In this document: piece by piece, positions 35,384 through 45,968 of the stretch | Numbering within the stretch: position 1 is the stretch's first letter | Layout: every line of letters begins with the position of its first letter | Assembly: GCA_947069175.1 (NCBI GenBank) | Contig: CAMTDV010000009.1 | Location: 10,487,663-10,551,662, forward strand | Reading direction: 5' to 3' | DNA: 64,000 nt | Source: Scalesia atractyloides | Lineage: Eukaryota > Streptophyta > Magnoliopsida > Asterales > Asteraceae | Program-made: the position numbers and the translations under genes | The notes under the pieces: model-generated | Told to the model about the DNA's origin: nothing | Database searches by the model: none | What the model saw: only the letters and a program-made list of their open reading frames with translations

Positions 35384-37316
35384 ATTGATGAAGCGGCTTT
35401 GGAAGAAGCAATTATAGGGGAATACATGCAGAGATCTGAAGAAGAAATGATCTACCATGAGAGCATGAGGAGCGTTTTTCCATTTAACTTACAATCTCAT
35501 TTTGTAGGTTGCTTTGATTCTAAATCGCAGGAACAACCAATGGAAGAAGAGAAAGATGAAGTCGAAGAGATTATCGATTGACACAAGAAATGAATGAAGA
35601 GAATCTTACCAAGATTGCAGATAAAGCTATGATGGCTAATCTAAGAGAGGTAGGTTCTGAGGTTGAGGTAAAGGTGATCGAGAAAGAGGTGATTAAGGTG
35701 CAAGTTGTGGAGGTTGAAAAACCTTGCACAAAGTGCACTAAACCATACAAACAATGTGCTGAAAAGACATTAATCATAAGTGATCTAAACACGCATAATG
35801 AACATTTCAGATTTGATTATCGAACAACGAAAGAAGCTTATGATAAAATGAAAGGTACTTACAGTGTGGTTGAGCAAGCAAATTTGGAACAAGATAAAAC
35901 AATCAGAATGTTAAAAGCAACTTTGTTGGATAAACAAGGTTCTATTAAGATTTACATTAATACCATTACTGAGCTCAAACATGAACTGCAAGAAATAAAA
36001 ATTGAAACGGAAAGAGTAAATCAGGTGTTGCTCAGTTATACAACGAATGCTTATGTCATCGATCATATTCTTCCAACAATTGCGTCAGAAGAAGATGATA
36101 AACAGACAAAAGGTAAGAAAAGTGCAGATTATAAAAATGTTCCGCCTCCATTATGTGAAAGCTACTGTCGAAAGAAAGTAGAAGGAATGGAGAAGGCGCT
36201 CAATCTAAAACTTAAAACTAAAATGAAAGGTGAGCTGTCTGAGAACATTGATATAATATACACTAAATCCAATGATGACAGTGAAGCCCTCGTTAATAAT
36301 ATGATTGAGAAGGTGTTGGAAAGTTAATATGATGATGGCGCTTTGAGGGCGCCAATTCGAATTTGAATAGTTCAGAGAGTTCACAATCTGAAAATGAAGA
36401 TAATAGTCTTTCAGAGAATAGCCTAAGTGATGATCCATACATTGTACTATACAAGGTTAAGGATTCTGATAGACTATACTTTGATGAAAGTTTCCCGATT
36501 CAGAATGTGAAAGAAGATCACATTGACAAACTGTTCAAACTTGTTGAAGTTACATCAGAAGATTTGGATAAAAATGAGAAGAAATATTATTCAAAATCCA
36601 AAAAAATGTTTAACAATTACCGAAGAAACGGTAGGGACTTTCCTGAAAACCGGAGAGGGGGATTGGGTTTTGAAACTAAAGAGAATGAGAAGAAAAAGTC
36701 ACAACAACACGAATACAAAAAGAAAAACATGAAGTTCGTGTTTGGACTGGCACTGTTCGTGAAAAAGATTCGATTGGAAAGCAATCGAATGATGAATTTA
36801 AAAAGGAAAAAGAGCTTCGTGAACATACTGAATCTACAAGTGGAGTAAAATCTACGAGTGAAAAATCTGTTGATACACGGACATGTTTCAAATGCAATGA
36901 AGTAGGTCACATTGCAAGAAAATGTCCGAAATCAAAGTCTGATCATCTGATGAAAAATCAAAGAAGCCAGAGATTGTTCCAACAAAGATTTCGAAAAGAA
37001 ATAATGAATCTAAATCTGAAGAAAAACCTCAAATTGAAAAGTTTTCTAACTTTGAAAAAGGTGAATCTTCAAAACAAATGAATATAAAGATTTAAAGATT
37101 TATGCGAAAAAGGCAAGAATGAAATCTCAATCCTGGATTCCGAAAAAGAGTTCATCATCATTTGAAGTTGTCAAACCAACTGGTTCAGTCAAAACCAAAG
37201 ATTACAATCAAACAAAGACTGATCAGTGGGTTCCTAAGAAAGATGTGAAAATTCCAACTTTTGATATCCCAAATCCACCCAAGACCGACAAGGCTTGGGT
37301 TTCCCTTTTTAAGTAA
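35384..37316 (+). pseudogene. gag: Copia E1 gag C-terminal extension: coiled coil and second CCHC knuckle (broken)
   Basis: An acidic/helical extension follows the first knuckle. Frame 35578-36327 (249 aa) contains CTKCTKPYKQC and long heptad-like stretches (residues ~85-140). Frame 36363-36848 is S/E/N-rich (SSESSQSENEDNSLSENSL). A second zinc knuckle, CFKCNEVGHIARKC, lies at about 36883-36924, some 1.75 kb after the first, and a basic K/Q-rich region (SWIPKKSSSSFEVVK) leads to the protease. Element E2 has the same arrangement with two separated knuckles. Such long coiled-coil Gag extensions are known in Sireviruses. Stops and frameshifts at about 35581, 36327, 36848 and 37095 break it. Confidence 0.82.
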
Positions 37317-37339
37317 TCACTTTTACATGTGCAGGGGCT

Positions 37340-38769
37340 TTCAAGGTCTATCTTATCAAAGTGGATTATGGACAGTGGAGCTTCTCGGCCCATGACAGGG
37401 ATGCGAGCCTTATTATATATTATATGTCATCAAAGCTATCAATGGAGGCTACGTTGGATTTGAAGGTAATCAAGATGGAAGAATCATTGGCGAAGGAAAA
37501 TTATCAAATGGTGTGGTATCTTTCGATAAGGTCAACTACATTGCTGAATTGGAGAATAATCTTCTGAGTATCTCCTAGATTTGTGACAAGACATTCACCA
37601 CTCATTTCAACGACAAGGAGTGCATGATATTGAAGCCGGGTTTCAAGATTCCAGAAGAATGGATTCTTATGCGCGCCCTGCGAGAGAATGATTTGTACAT
37701 GCTTAATATGGGAATTGCTACAACCACATCGAAGTCGGCATAATGCTTTATCACGAAGGCCACAGAAAAAGAGTCTATTTTATGGCATAGAAAGATGGGT
37801 CACATTCACTTGTGAAAGATGAATTTCCTGGTTCACAACAATTTGGTGGAAGGAGTTAATCTGAAGAGCTTTCACATGAATGAAAACTGCTTAAGCTGCA
37901 CGAAAGGAAAGCAGATCAAAAAGTCTCATTCGAAAAAGCTTCTGAACTTCATAAAGCTTCCTCTAGAACGATTACATATGGATCTCTTTGGACCGGTGAA
38001 TGTTAAGAGTATTTCTGGAGATCCATATTGTCTAGTTGTTACGGACGACTACTCGAGATTTTCATGGGTATTCTTTCAAGAAAGAAAAGATGAGACATTT
38101 CAGAATCTGATGATTCTTTTCAGAAAGCTTGAGAATCTGTATCATTTACCAATCAGAAAGATTCGAAGTGATAATGGTACAGAATTCAAGAATAATCTCA
38201 TGACCGAGTTTTGTAACGAGAAAGGAATTCTTCATGAATTCAGTGCTCCTTACACTCCACAACAAAACGGGGTGGCTGAAAGGAAGAATCGCACGTTAAT
38301 AGAAACTGCAAGAACCATGCTTGCTGATTATAAACTTCCTGTCAGTTTCTGGAGTGAAGCTGTCGCATCAGCTTGTTACACAATGAACAAAGTTTTAACT
38401 GTTAAACTAACCAAGAAGACTTGTTTCGAATTGCTAAACCAAAGGAATCCTAATTTGGAGTATCTAGAACCATTCAGATCTCCATGTACAGTGATTGATC
38501 CTGACGGGAAGTTCGGTGCACGATCATTAGAGGGTTTCTTTGTTGGCTACGCAAGTCCACTTAGACGAGTTTATCTTCCAAGCATGAATCAAGTAATTCT
38601 CGCACAACATGTCGACTGCCGCAGATACACAATGCCAACACAAAAGGTAGGTGATGCTTGGTTGTTCAACTATGATAGCTTATGGAAATCTTTCGATCTT
38701 CCAGAAGAGCCGACTGCAGAAGAAGTTGCTATTCTATATCATCTAAATCAGTCAGCTAATCAAGAATAA
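37340..38769 (+). pseudogene. pol: Copia E1 pol: protease, pre-integrase zinc finger, integrase (broken)
   Basis: The protease active site IMDSGASRPMTG is near 37363-37398; plant copia proteases usually read SRHMTG, so a P replaces H. After frameshifts, the pre-integrase HHCC finger is read as LWHRKMGHIHL..CLSCTKGKQ. The open frame 37819-38769 (316 aa) carries the integrase core: D55 (HMDLFGP), D118 (RSDNGTEF) and E154 (NGVAERKNRT), giving the DD35E spacing, followed by PVSFWSEAVASACY and ARSLEGFFVGYA. This would insert the cDNA into chromosomes. Catalytic residues are intact, but the polyprotein is broken upstream and downstream. Confidence 0.92.
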
Positions 38770-40810
38770 GTTGTTAGACCGATAGTGGTTACTGAACCAT
38801 CTGTTGTACATCGTCTTCTGGTGAAGGTTAAAGTAGTGTTCCAGATGAATCAGTGACAGCTACTACAGAACCAATGAATGTTACTACTAAATCCATTCTT
38901 TCACCAACACATGATTCTGATTCTGATGAGGCTTCGACTTTTGATCAAGATGGAGAATCCAGTTCTGATGAGGAATCTGAGCATATATCTAGTATGTTAA
39001 ATCAATCTGCAGGCCCGAGCACAAGAAATGAAGCATCTTCTAGCATTCCTGCTGTTGAGTTAGTGGTTGATTTGAATGTTAATAATCTGGAGAGTACAGT
39101 TGATGTTCCTAATGAAGTAATGTCGAGATCTTGTTCTTACCATCCATCTGAAACTATTATTGGAGAATTACAAGCTGGAGTCAGAACAAGAGGCCAGATT
39201 AATAAAGCGCTAAGTTGTTTCTATAAGAAGGTGGCTCTAATTCAAGAATTTTGCTCTTACCGTTGTTTTATATCACAAGTTGAGCCAAAGTCAGTTACTG
39301 AGGCACTAGGTGATGAAAATTGGGTACTTGCAATGTAAGAGGAGTTACTACAATTCGAAAAATTGGGTGTATGGAAGCTTGTTGACCTCCCGGCAAATCA
39401 AAAGGCGATTGATACTAAATGGGTCTTCAAGTGTAAGCGTGACGATCGAGGAGTAATTGTGCGAAACAAAGCTCGGCTTGTTGTCAAGGGATTCCATCAA
39501 CAAGAAGGTATTGATTACAAAGAGGTGTACGCACCAGTTGTGAGATTAGAGTCTATCCGCATTTTCTTGGCGTCCGCGTCTTGGAAAGGATTTAAAGTAT
39601 ACCAGCTAGATGTTAAATCTGCTTTTCTCTATGGCAAACTGAGGGACAAGTGTATGTTGGCCAACCACGGGGTTTTGTCGATTCACTGAACAAGAAGAAA
39701 GCATTTTTCATGGATAAAGCTTTGTATGGGTTGCATCAGGCCCCGAGAGCCTGGTACGAGACATTATCTCAGCACCTAGTCGACAATGGTTTTATCAGAG
39801 GCACAATGGATAATACGCTATTCATGAGAGAAGTTGAAAATCATTTGCTGATCGTACAAATATACGTGGATGACATTATCTTTGGTTTAACGAATGACGA
39901 TCTTTGCAAAGAATTCGAAGCTATCATGAAGAAGAAGTTCGAAATGAGCTCGATGGGTGAAATGAAAACTTTTCTTGGATTACAGGTTGACCAGTTGCCG
40001 GATGGTATCTTTACTCACCAAACCAAGTACGTTCATGAAATTCTGAAGAAGTTTGAGATGGATAGCACGAAGCCGTTATCAACACCACTGGCACTCAACC
40101 ATGGAATCTGCATCGATGAGCTCAGAACCAAAGTCTCTCAACAGGTCAATGATAGGATCGTTGATGTATCTGATGCATCACGCCCGGATATCATGTATCC
40201 TACCTGCCTTTGTGCAAGATATCAGTCTAGTCCCAGAATTTCTCACATGCAGATCGTGAAGCGAATTTTCAGATACTTGAAGGGTTGTCCAAGCACCGGC
40301 TTGTTGTACCTGAAGAATGACAACTTCGATCTGACGGGATATGCTGATTCTGATTTTGGCATAGATAAACTGAATGCTAAATCTACCACAGCCGGTTGCC
40401 AATTTTTCAGAACGCGTTTGGTAATATGGCAGTGTAAGAAACAAACCACGGTCGCTCTCTCGACATGTGAGGCTAAGTATATCTCAGCTTCCAGCTGTTG
40501 TTCACAACTTCTGTGGATTTAACAGCAGATGAGAGACTATGGGTTGCAATTTCTTGACACACACCGTTGTATGTAGATAATAAGGCAGCAATCGACATAA
40601 CGAAAAATCCTGTTCATCACTCTCGAACTAAACATATTGAGATTTGTTACAACTTTATTCGTGATTGCTACGAGAAAAGATTGGTACGAATTAAGAAAAT
40701 CCACACCAATGAACAAAAAGCTGATTTTTATACCAAACCATTTAGTCTAACAAGGTTTAAATACTTAATGAGGCTTAACGGTATAAAAAATCTTTTGACA
40801 GGTGCGGATA
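38770..40810 (+). pseudogene. pol: Copia E1 pol: linker, reverse transcriptase and RNase H (broken)
   Basis: An acidic linker (DSDEASTFDQDGESSSDEES) precedes RT. A TAA at 39336 replaces the Q of the conserved MQEEL. RT blocks: GVWKLVDLP, TKWVFKCKRDDRGVIVRNKA, YKEVYAPVVRLESIR, FKVYQLDVKSAFLYG, a frameshift near 39650, DKALYGLHQAPRAWYETLS and the catalytic QIYVDDIIFG. RNase H: TGYADSDFGIDK, TVALSTCEAKYIS, then a TAA at 40519-40521 and a frameshift, and VDNKAAI..NPVHHSRTKHIEI with the end QKADFYTKPF. YVDD and the RNase H acidic residues are preserved. Confidence 0.93.
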
Positions 40811-40911
40811 CAGAGGTTGAATATGATCGGACGACGAGTTCTCGTGATCCTCATTGGTTGTTATCTTTTAGGATTAGATTTCTTTAAACCTAAGATACAA
40901 AAATATGTTCT

Positions 40912-40930
40912 TGATTTTAGGGGGAGAAAT
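40912..40930 (+). other. Internal polypurine tract of copia E1, after pol
   Basis: TGATTTTAGGGGGAGAAAT lies just downstream of the RNase H end and far from the 3' LTR. The terminal tract at 47353-47363 (AAGGGGGAGTC) is very similar. E2 has the same pair. It marks where the LTR would begin in an ordinary copia element. Confidence 0.7.
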
Positions 40931-41438
40931 GAAACGAGAAAATACAAAAACATATAAAAAGCAAAATGTACAAAAACATGAAAAAGACAAAAAGAATTTT
41001 ATGTCAAAAAGGAAATGATAGTACATCAGTGGACTATCACAGTATGCTAAAGATTTATAAAGTTTGAAAGGATAAACAAGTCTTACTGTGGATGTGTCGA
41101 TAGGCTTTACAATCAGTAGATTGTTTCCGGGATATAAACTATATTTTACAACTGCTTAATTTGTGGATTAACATCTCTCGGATATATGGACTTAGTACTC
41201 CGAAATTTCGTTTGAGAGATTTCCTGATTCTGAGATACGAGGTCTTTATAGATGATTGATATCTGGGGTTCTTTTGATTTTGCGTAAGCAATAGCCTAGA
41301 ACTTCTATAATGCTTTTTCTAAAAACCCTAAACTTCAGCGAATTGAAAAGAATCATAAGATCTAATCAATTGCAGTCAAAAGATTCCATATTGGAACATC
41401 ACCTTAAAGTCGAGCCTTCATCTATTTGTTGATACGAT

Positions 41439-42001
41439 TAGGGCTGTAAACGAACCGAACGAACACGAATAAGACGTTGTTCGTGTTCGTTTGTTAAAAA
41501 ATATATGTGTTTGCGAACCGTTCACGAACACTTATCGAACGAAATTTTATGTTTGTGTTTGTTTCTTAAGGAAATGAACTTGTTCGTGTTCGTTTGTGTT
41601 TGTTTGTTAATTTTACGCAACGAACGTTGACAAACACAAATAAGCACAAACTAATGTTCATGGACACAAATGGAAACAAACGAACACAAACAATTGTTCA
41701 TGAACAAAATTATAATACACTGACACTTATTAGATATTTAATTTGTCGGAGTTTTGATATATTTACATAAATATAAAAACTAAAAACACTAATGAACTAT
41801 CGAACACATATGAACAAGTTACCGAATATTCACGAACATAAACGAACGAACGCGACCTCTGTTCATCTTTGTCCATTTAACTAAACAAACGAAATTTATT
41901 GTTCGTGTTCGTTTGTTTAATAAACGAACGAATACAAACGAACTTCCCGTCGAACAGTTTATGAACTGTTCGATCAAGCGTTTGGCTTGTTTACAGCCCT
42001 A
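41439..42001. mobile_element. hAT-type MITE (563 bp) inside copia E1
   Basis: The left end TAGGGCTGTAAACGAACCGA and the inverted right end TAGGGCTGTAAACAAGCCAA are alike. The flanks GATACGAT (41431-41438) and GATATGAT (42002-42009) form an 8-bp duplication with one mismatch. The interior is repeated GTTCGTGTTCGTTTG and its complement. Same family as the MITE at 49826-50488. Confidence 0.87.
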
Positions 42002-42789
42002 GATATGATGGTGTTAACCTGAGCTCTCAAGGCCTCGCACAACCCAGATACAGATATCAATTACTCTATACTCACCTGTAAGATGAAATCTAGGGAATCT
42101 TGATACGGAAGTATATTCTGAGATGGAACCATAGTTAAGTCAAGTTTCTTAATTCTACATAACATATATTGGATCAATTGAGAATTGTGTCGAAGTTTAA
42201 GTGGACAAACATATCGACAATCTAGGTAAATTTTTTAAAAACTTAAAGTCATCAAAAGGTCAACGGTATTGGTGATATGTCTAAAAAAACTGATATGATC
42301 CTTAGACACGAATTCACAAAAATATGTCTGTAAATATGTTTGTACATGGATTCATTTCATTACAGAATAAACCCAAAAAGATTTTTGGTGTGTTTTAGCA
42401 TAAACTTTCTTAAAAATCAAAAAATATTTGGTTTCTATCTTGTTTTCAACAGCCAATGATGGAAAGCGGATCTTCGAAGTTCGGAAAGGTGCTAAGAATC
42501 GGGAATACTAATGACAACGGGTTGGGAGCTAATCTGTAAAATCAAGAATCGTGCATAACGATTAAAAATTCATTAATTTGAAACTTTACTATGTCAAAAA
42601 CATCAGTTTGTTCATAACAGGTCAAACCGGGGTCATTAATTTGGACTCGGTAGACAAATCGGTTAACCAAGGTCATTAGCTAGGACTTGGTCAACCGAGT
42701 GGATTTTCAAACTGGTATTAGTGTTAAAGTACAGGGTCTTGAAATTGTAAAACTATAAAAAGTTTGAAAAATTAAAAACAAAGTTAAAT

Positions 42790-42917
42790 CAACTTCGGAC
42801 GAACTCATATATTAGGGTTTCAGTTGCTGTTGAGCAAGTTCGTCTGAAGTATTGCAATAAAAGGAGTGTTTGTTTGTAGCAAGTTCGCACGAAGTTCAAT
42901 AATAAGTAGTATATAAG
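42790..42917 (+). promoter_or_regulatory. Putative internal promoter for the E1 aORF
   Basis: Three copies of the element's LTR palindrome (AACTTCGGACGAACT near 42793, CAAGTTCGTCTGAAGT near 42835, CAAGTTCGCACGAAGTT at 42880-42896) lead to TATATAAG at 42910-42917, with 12 bases after the 18-base site. The start codon follows 138 bases later. E2 has the same layout with its own palindrome and the same 12-base gap. Promoter activity is an inference. Confidence 0.45.
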
Positions 42918-43054
42918 ACGACTCCATCCGAAGTTGTGTCATTATGTGTGAGTACTTGTCTGAGGCGATCTTGAGCGAACTTGAATTTGCAAAGTAAATA
43001 ACGTTATTCTGCCAAAATTTTCACTTGATCTAGGTGATTAGCACACCTATTTCA

Positions 43055-43063
43055 ATGGCTGAG
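43055..43063 (+). other. Candidate first coding exon of the E1 aORF
   Basis: ATGGCTGAG in the context TTTCAATGGCT, immediately followed by GTAAGA. The direct frame closes soon afterwards, so it makes sense only if joined to a downstream exon. Confidence 0.35.
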
Positions 43064-43546
43064 GTAAGATTGACCATTAATAAGCATGATTTTGATGTAA
43101 ATTTGACAAGTCAGATCTTAAACGAGTAAATCTAATAGAGCTAGGGCTTATATGTTAAAATTGATTGGTGAAATATGTTAAACAATATACATAATCAATA
43201 AACGAATCATCAATTTAAACGTTGGATCATTAATAGAGTTGCAGGTTATGTTTGTTTTGATTGGGGAAGATGACAAGTTCGTGTGAACTTGTCATGAACA
43301 TGTTCAAGATTAATTTGCACCACTTCGTGCGAAGTTGAAACTGAATGTGATAAAAATGTTGATTGATCAGTTCGTGCGAAGTTGGTACTTGTTGGATTAC
43401 AAAAGTTGTTAAGTATGTTAGCACAGTTCGTGCGAAGTGGGGTTTTAAATGTTTAAAAAACTCGAATCCAGTTCGTGCGAAGTTGAGTATGTGTGTGATA
43501 AAAATGTTGAAATTTTTTCTAAGTGTTTTGTTTTTTTGTCGGGCAG
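43064..43546 (+). other. Candidate 483-bp intron in the E1 aORF
   Basis: The donor is GAG|GTAAGA. The acceptor is a T-rich tract, TTTTGTTTTTTTGTCGGGCAG, ending at 43546. Joining across it keeps phase with text homologous to the start of E2's aORF (E1 QLPYSKFHNTCISLD; E2 MKHNHPVALDD allowing one frameshift). The intron is unlike the exons: it holds five copies of the GTTCGTGCGAAGTT motif (about 43273-43490). Confidence 0.4.
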
Positions 43547-44259
43547 CAAATTGTGCAGCTTCCGTATTCGAAATTCCATAATACGTGTATTTCACTGGAT
43601 CAGAAGCTATTCTGACTCTTGCATCGTTTTCAGAAGTTTTGGAATTCATGGGACGTATACCGGTTACTAAGGTGATCACAGACAAGCATATTGTATACCA
43701 ATCTCACGTGAACTTCTTTTGGAGCTCTGCTGAATACAACAAAACAGATAAGGTGATTAAATATGCTGTTCGAAGGGTTTTAGAGTTCAACGACAACGCA
43801 TCGGATCCCACGGGATTTAACGAACGCATGGTTAAGGGTTGCTTCTATAGAATGGGATATCGTGGTCATGTTAACGCTTCGTCTTTCAAGAAGGGTGGTT
43901 TAGGGCTTCCATACAAGTTCTTCTTACATGCTTTGATTCACGCGTTTAGTCATCGAAGAACGGGTTTAGACGACATGCAGGATTATATGATGTGCATGGC
44001 TACTGTGTTGGTGCTAAACAAGAAATTCAATTATTCTAGAGTCGTGTTCGATCATATGTCAAAGAACATGGGCAAAGATAAGATTTTGCTATATCCGCGA
44101 TTCTTCCAGATGTTGATTGATGAAAAATTCAAACACATTAAGAAAGATCCGAACGATGTATTTTACTTACATCATATGGACGAAGATACTCTGAAGAAGC
44201 TAAAGACTTATCAAAGACAAGATTCTGCTCCGATTGCTAAACCGATGTTGGTGTTATAG
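43547..44259 (+). pseudogene. E1 aORF, N-terminal domain (decayed)
   Basis: The reading begins in one frame (QLPYSKFHNTCISLD) and shifts near 43600 into the open frame that ends at 44259. Visible blocks: LASFSEVLEFMGRIPVTK, IVYQSHVNFFWSSAEYN, FYRMGYRGHVNASSFKKGGL, KFFLHALIHAFSHRRTGLDD and LYPRFFQMLIDEKF. The same blocks appear in order in E2 (FEDVMDWLSRSKIS, IYTIHVEEFWKTAKV, FRGMGYQGDFRGKN, RYILHTFEVSIAHRKGGYDG, MYPRFVQLLIND). I recall similar frames annotated in Asteraceae genomes under names such as longin-like domain protein, but those labels are unreliable and I would not assign a function. No signal peptide or membrane segment is apparent, unlike an envelope protein. Confidence 0.7.
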
Positions 44260-45910
44260 TTAAAGCTGATTACATATCGGCACATGTGGGAAAATGGAGG
44301 AAAGATGATAGTGGTGATGAAAGTGCTGAAGCAGAGCAGTTGAAAGATTTTGTAGCTAAACGAAGTTCCTGGTACATTAAAGATGAACTAGAGAAAAAGA
44401 AGCGCAAAAAAGCATCAAAGAAAGTCGAAACAATGTTGATAGATGAACCTGAGAATGAGCCTGAAAACATTGAAAATATTGCGGTTTCTAGTGCAGTGGT
44501 AAATGAGGAAAGTCAAGAAATTGAGGTTGAAACTGCTGAAGGTGAACATAATGATGTAATTTCTGCTACTTCTGATAAAGATGATGAATCATCTGAAAAT
44601 TCTGCAGACATTCGTCAAAAGCAGATTGAAAAAGAATTGGAGGAAGAGAGATTGAAAAAAACGTGGAGAGGATCTATATGTGCCATCTGCTGATGAAGAA
44701 TCTGAAGAAGATAGTCCAAAGAAATCAAAGCGTATGAAATCTAAAGATGGAGAAGGTAAGAAAACAACTGGATCTCCAAGTACTAAAGGCAGAAAGTTAC
44801 CTAAACGGAGATATGTAAGCTAGAGAAAGAAGGTTGTTACACCGTCACAAGCATCTCAAGTTCAAGATCTAACTCCAATCACATTTGAAGTTCAAGAACC
44901 TACAAATACAACAATTCAAGACCATCCAACTGCGTTTGTTCAAGAACCACCGGTGATTGTTCAAGAGAGTACATCTACTCCAAAGAAAACTCCACCGCAG
45001 GCTACTCCAATATCTACTCCAAGAGCTACGCCAAAGTCTAAAAATTCAACGCCATAGAATGTTAGAGATTTTAATGAAGCATTTGGTGATATTCCAGTTA
45101 ATATCTCCGAAAACATCACTTCTGAAGATTTGGCAGATATGTTTAAAGAAACAAAGCCTGAAGAGTTAGAAAGGCGGATCGAAGCTCTGGAAGATAAGAC
45201 CAAACAGAATGAAGTTGAGAAAGAAATTCTGGAGAATAGGGTGAAGTTTCTGGAAGATGATAGAGGTTACTTGAAAGAAATGGTTGAAAGCTTAGGTTCT
45301 GATAACAAAAGACTAAGAAAAGTGATTGCAGACTAGAAGCTGAAAAAGTTTTGAACAATAAAAGATTCAGTATGTTACAACGTGTTCTTTCCAACAATAT
45401 GGGAATTGATTTTATCGCTGAATACAATTGTTTGGAAGTTCAGGATGAGAAAGAGTGAGCAGAGAAAGAAATGGCTTTGCAAGGAAAAGGCAAAGGGATT
45501 GAAAAAGAAACAGTGGTTACTGAAGGGTCAAATTTTGTTGAAAAACCTGCTATTGTTGAAGAAAATCTTGAGAGAGGGTTAGTTATAGCAAGTGAGGTTG
45601 TTGATATTATTGATGATCCTATCTTACAAAGAATCGCAGAGCTAAGGCGTTTACATACTGAACAAGCTGAAGCTGAAAAAGATGAGGATGAGGAAATGAA
45701 TGATGATGATAAAACTGATGACCCCGCAAATGATAAAGATGACGATTCAGATCATGGTGATGATGGTGATGATGGTCAAGGGGGTGTTGGTATTACAACT
45801 GAATCAGCAAAGATGCACGGCGAGTTTGATTATGACTCAGTATTAAACGATGAAGTAAATGTCGAGAATGAACAAATTCAGGGGGAGTAGCCAGGGTCGC
45901 CTAACACTTA
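44260..45910 (+). pseudogene. E1 aORF, middle part: acidic and coiled-coil region (decayed)
   Basis: Frame 44286-44693 (GKWRKDDSGDESAEAEQLKDF, then K-rich KKKRKKASKK and acidic EPENEPENIENI) is in the same register as 45471-45890 and the C-terminal part. Between them, 45130-45336 is a clear coiled coil in another frame (ELERRIEALEDKTKQNEVEK.ILENRVKFLE). 45471-45890 ends in long D/E runs (EDEEMNDDDKTDDPANDKDD). TAG at 45888 and TAA at 45909 separate it from the C-terminal domain in the same frame. GGGGGAG at 45881 is purine-rich like the polypurine tracts but lies within coding text. E2 has a comparable K/E-rich and coiled-coil middle. Confidence 0.65.
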
Positions 45911-45968
45911 AGCGTCAGGAATTTTCACAGCTAATCCTGTTACAGCTGTTCCTGATAGCTATAAGCCC

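Noticed and set aside
43230..43685. 151-codon minus-strand frame
   Set aside because: It covers the palindrome cluster of the candidate intron and the start of the aORF; no family, and the sense strand explains the region.
45879..45888. A third polypurine tract in E1 (AGGGGGAG)
   Set aside because: It lies inside aORF coding text, E2 has no clear counterpart, and no LTR-like sequence follows.
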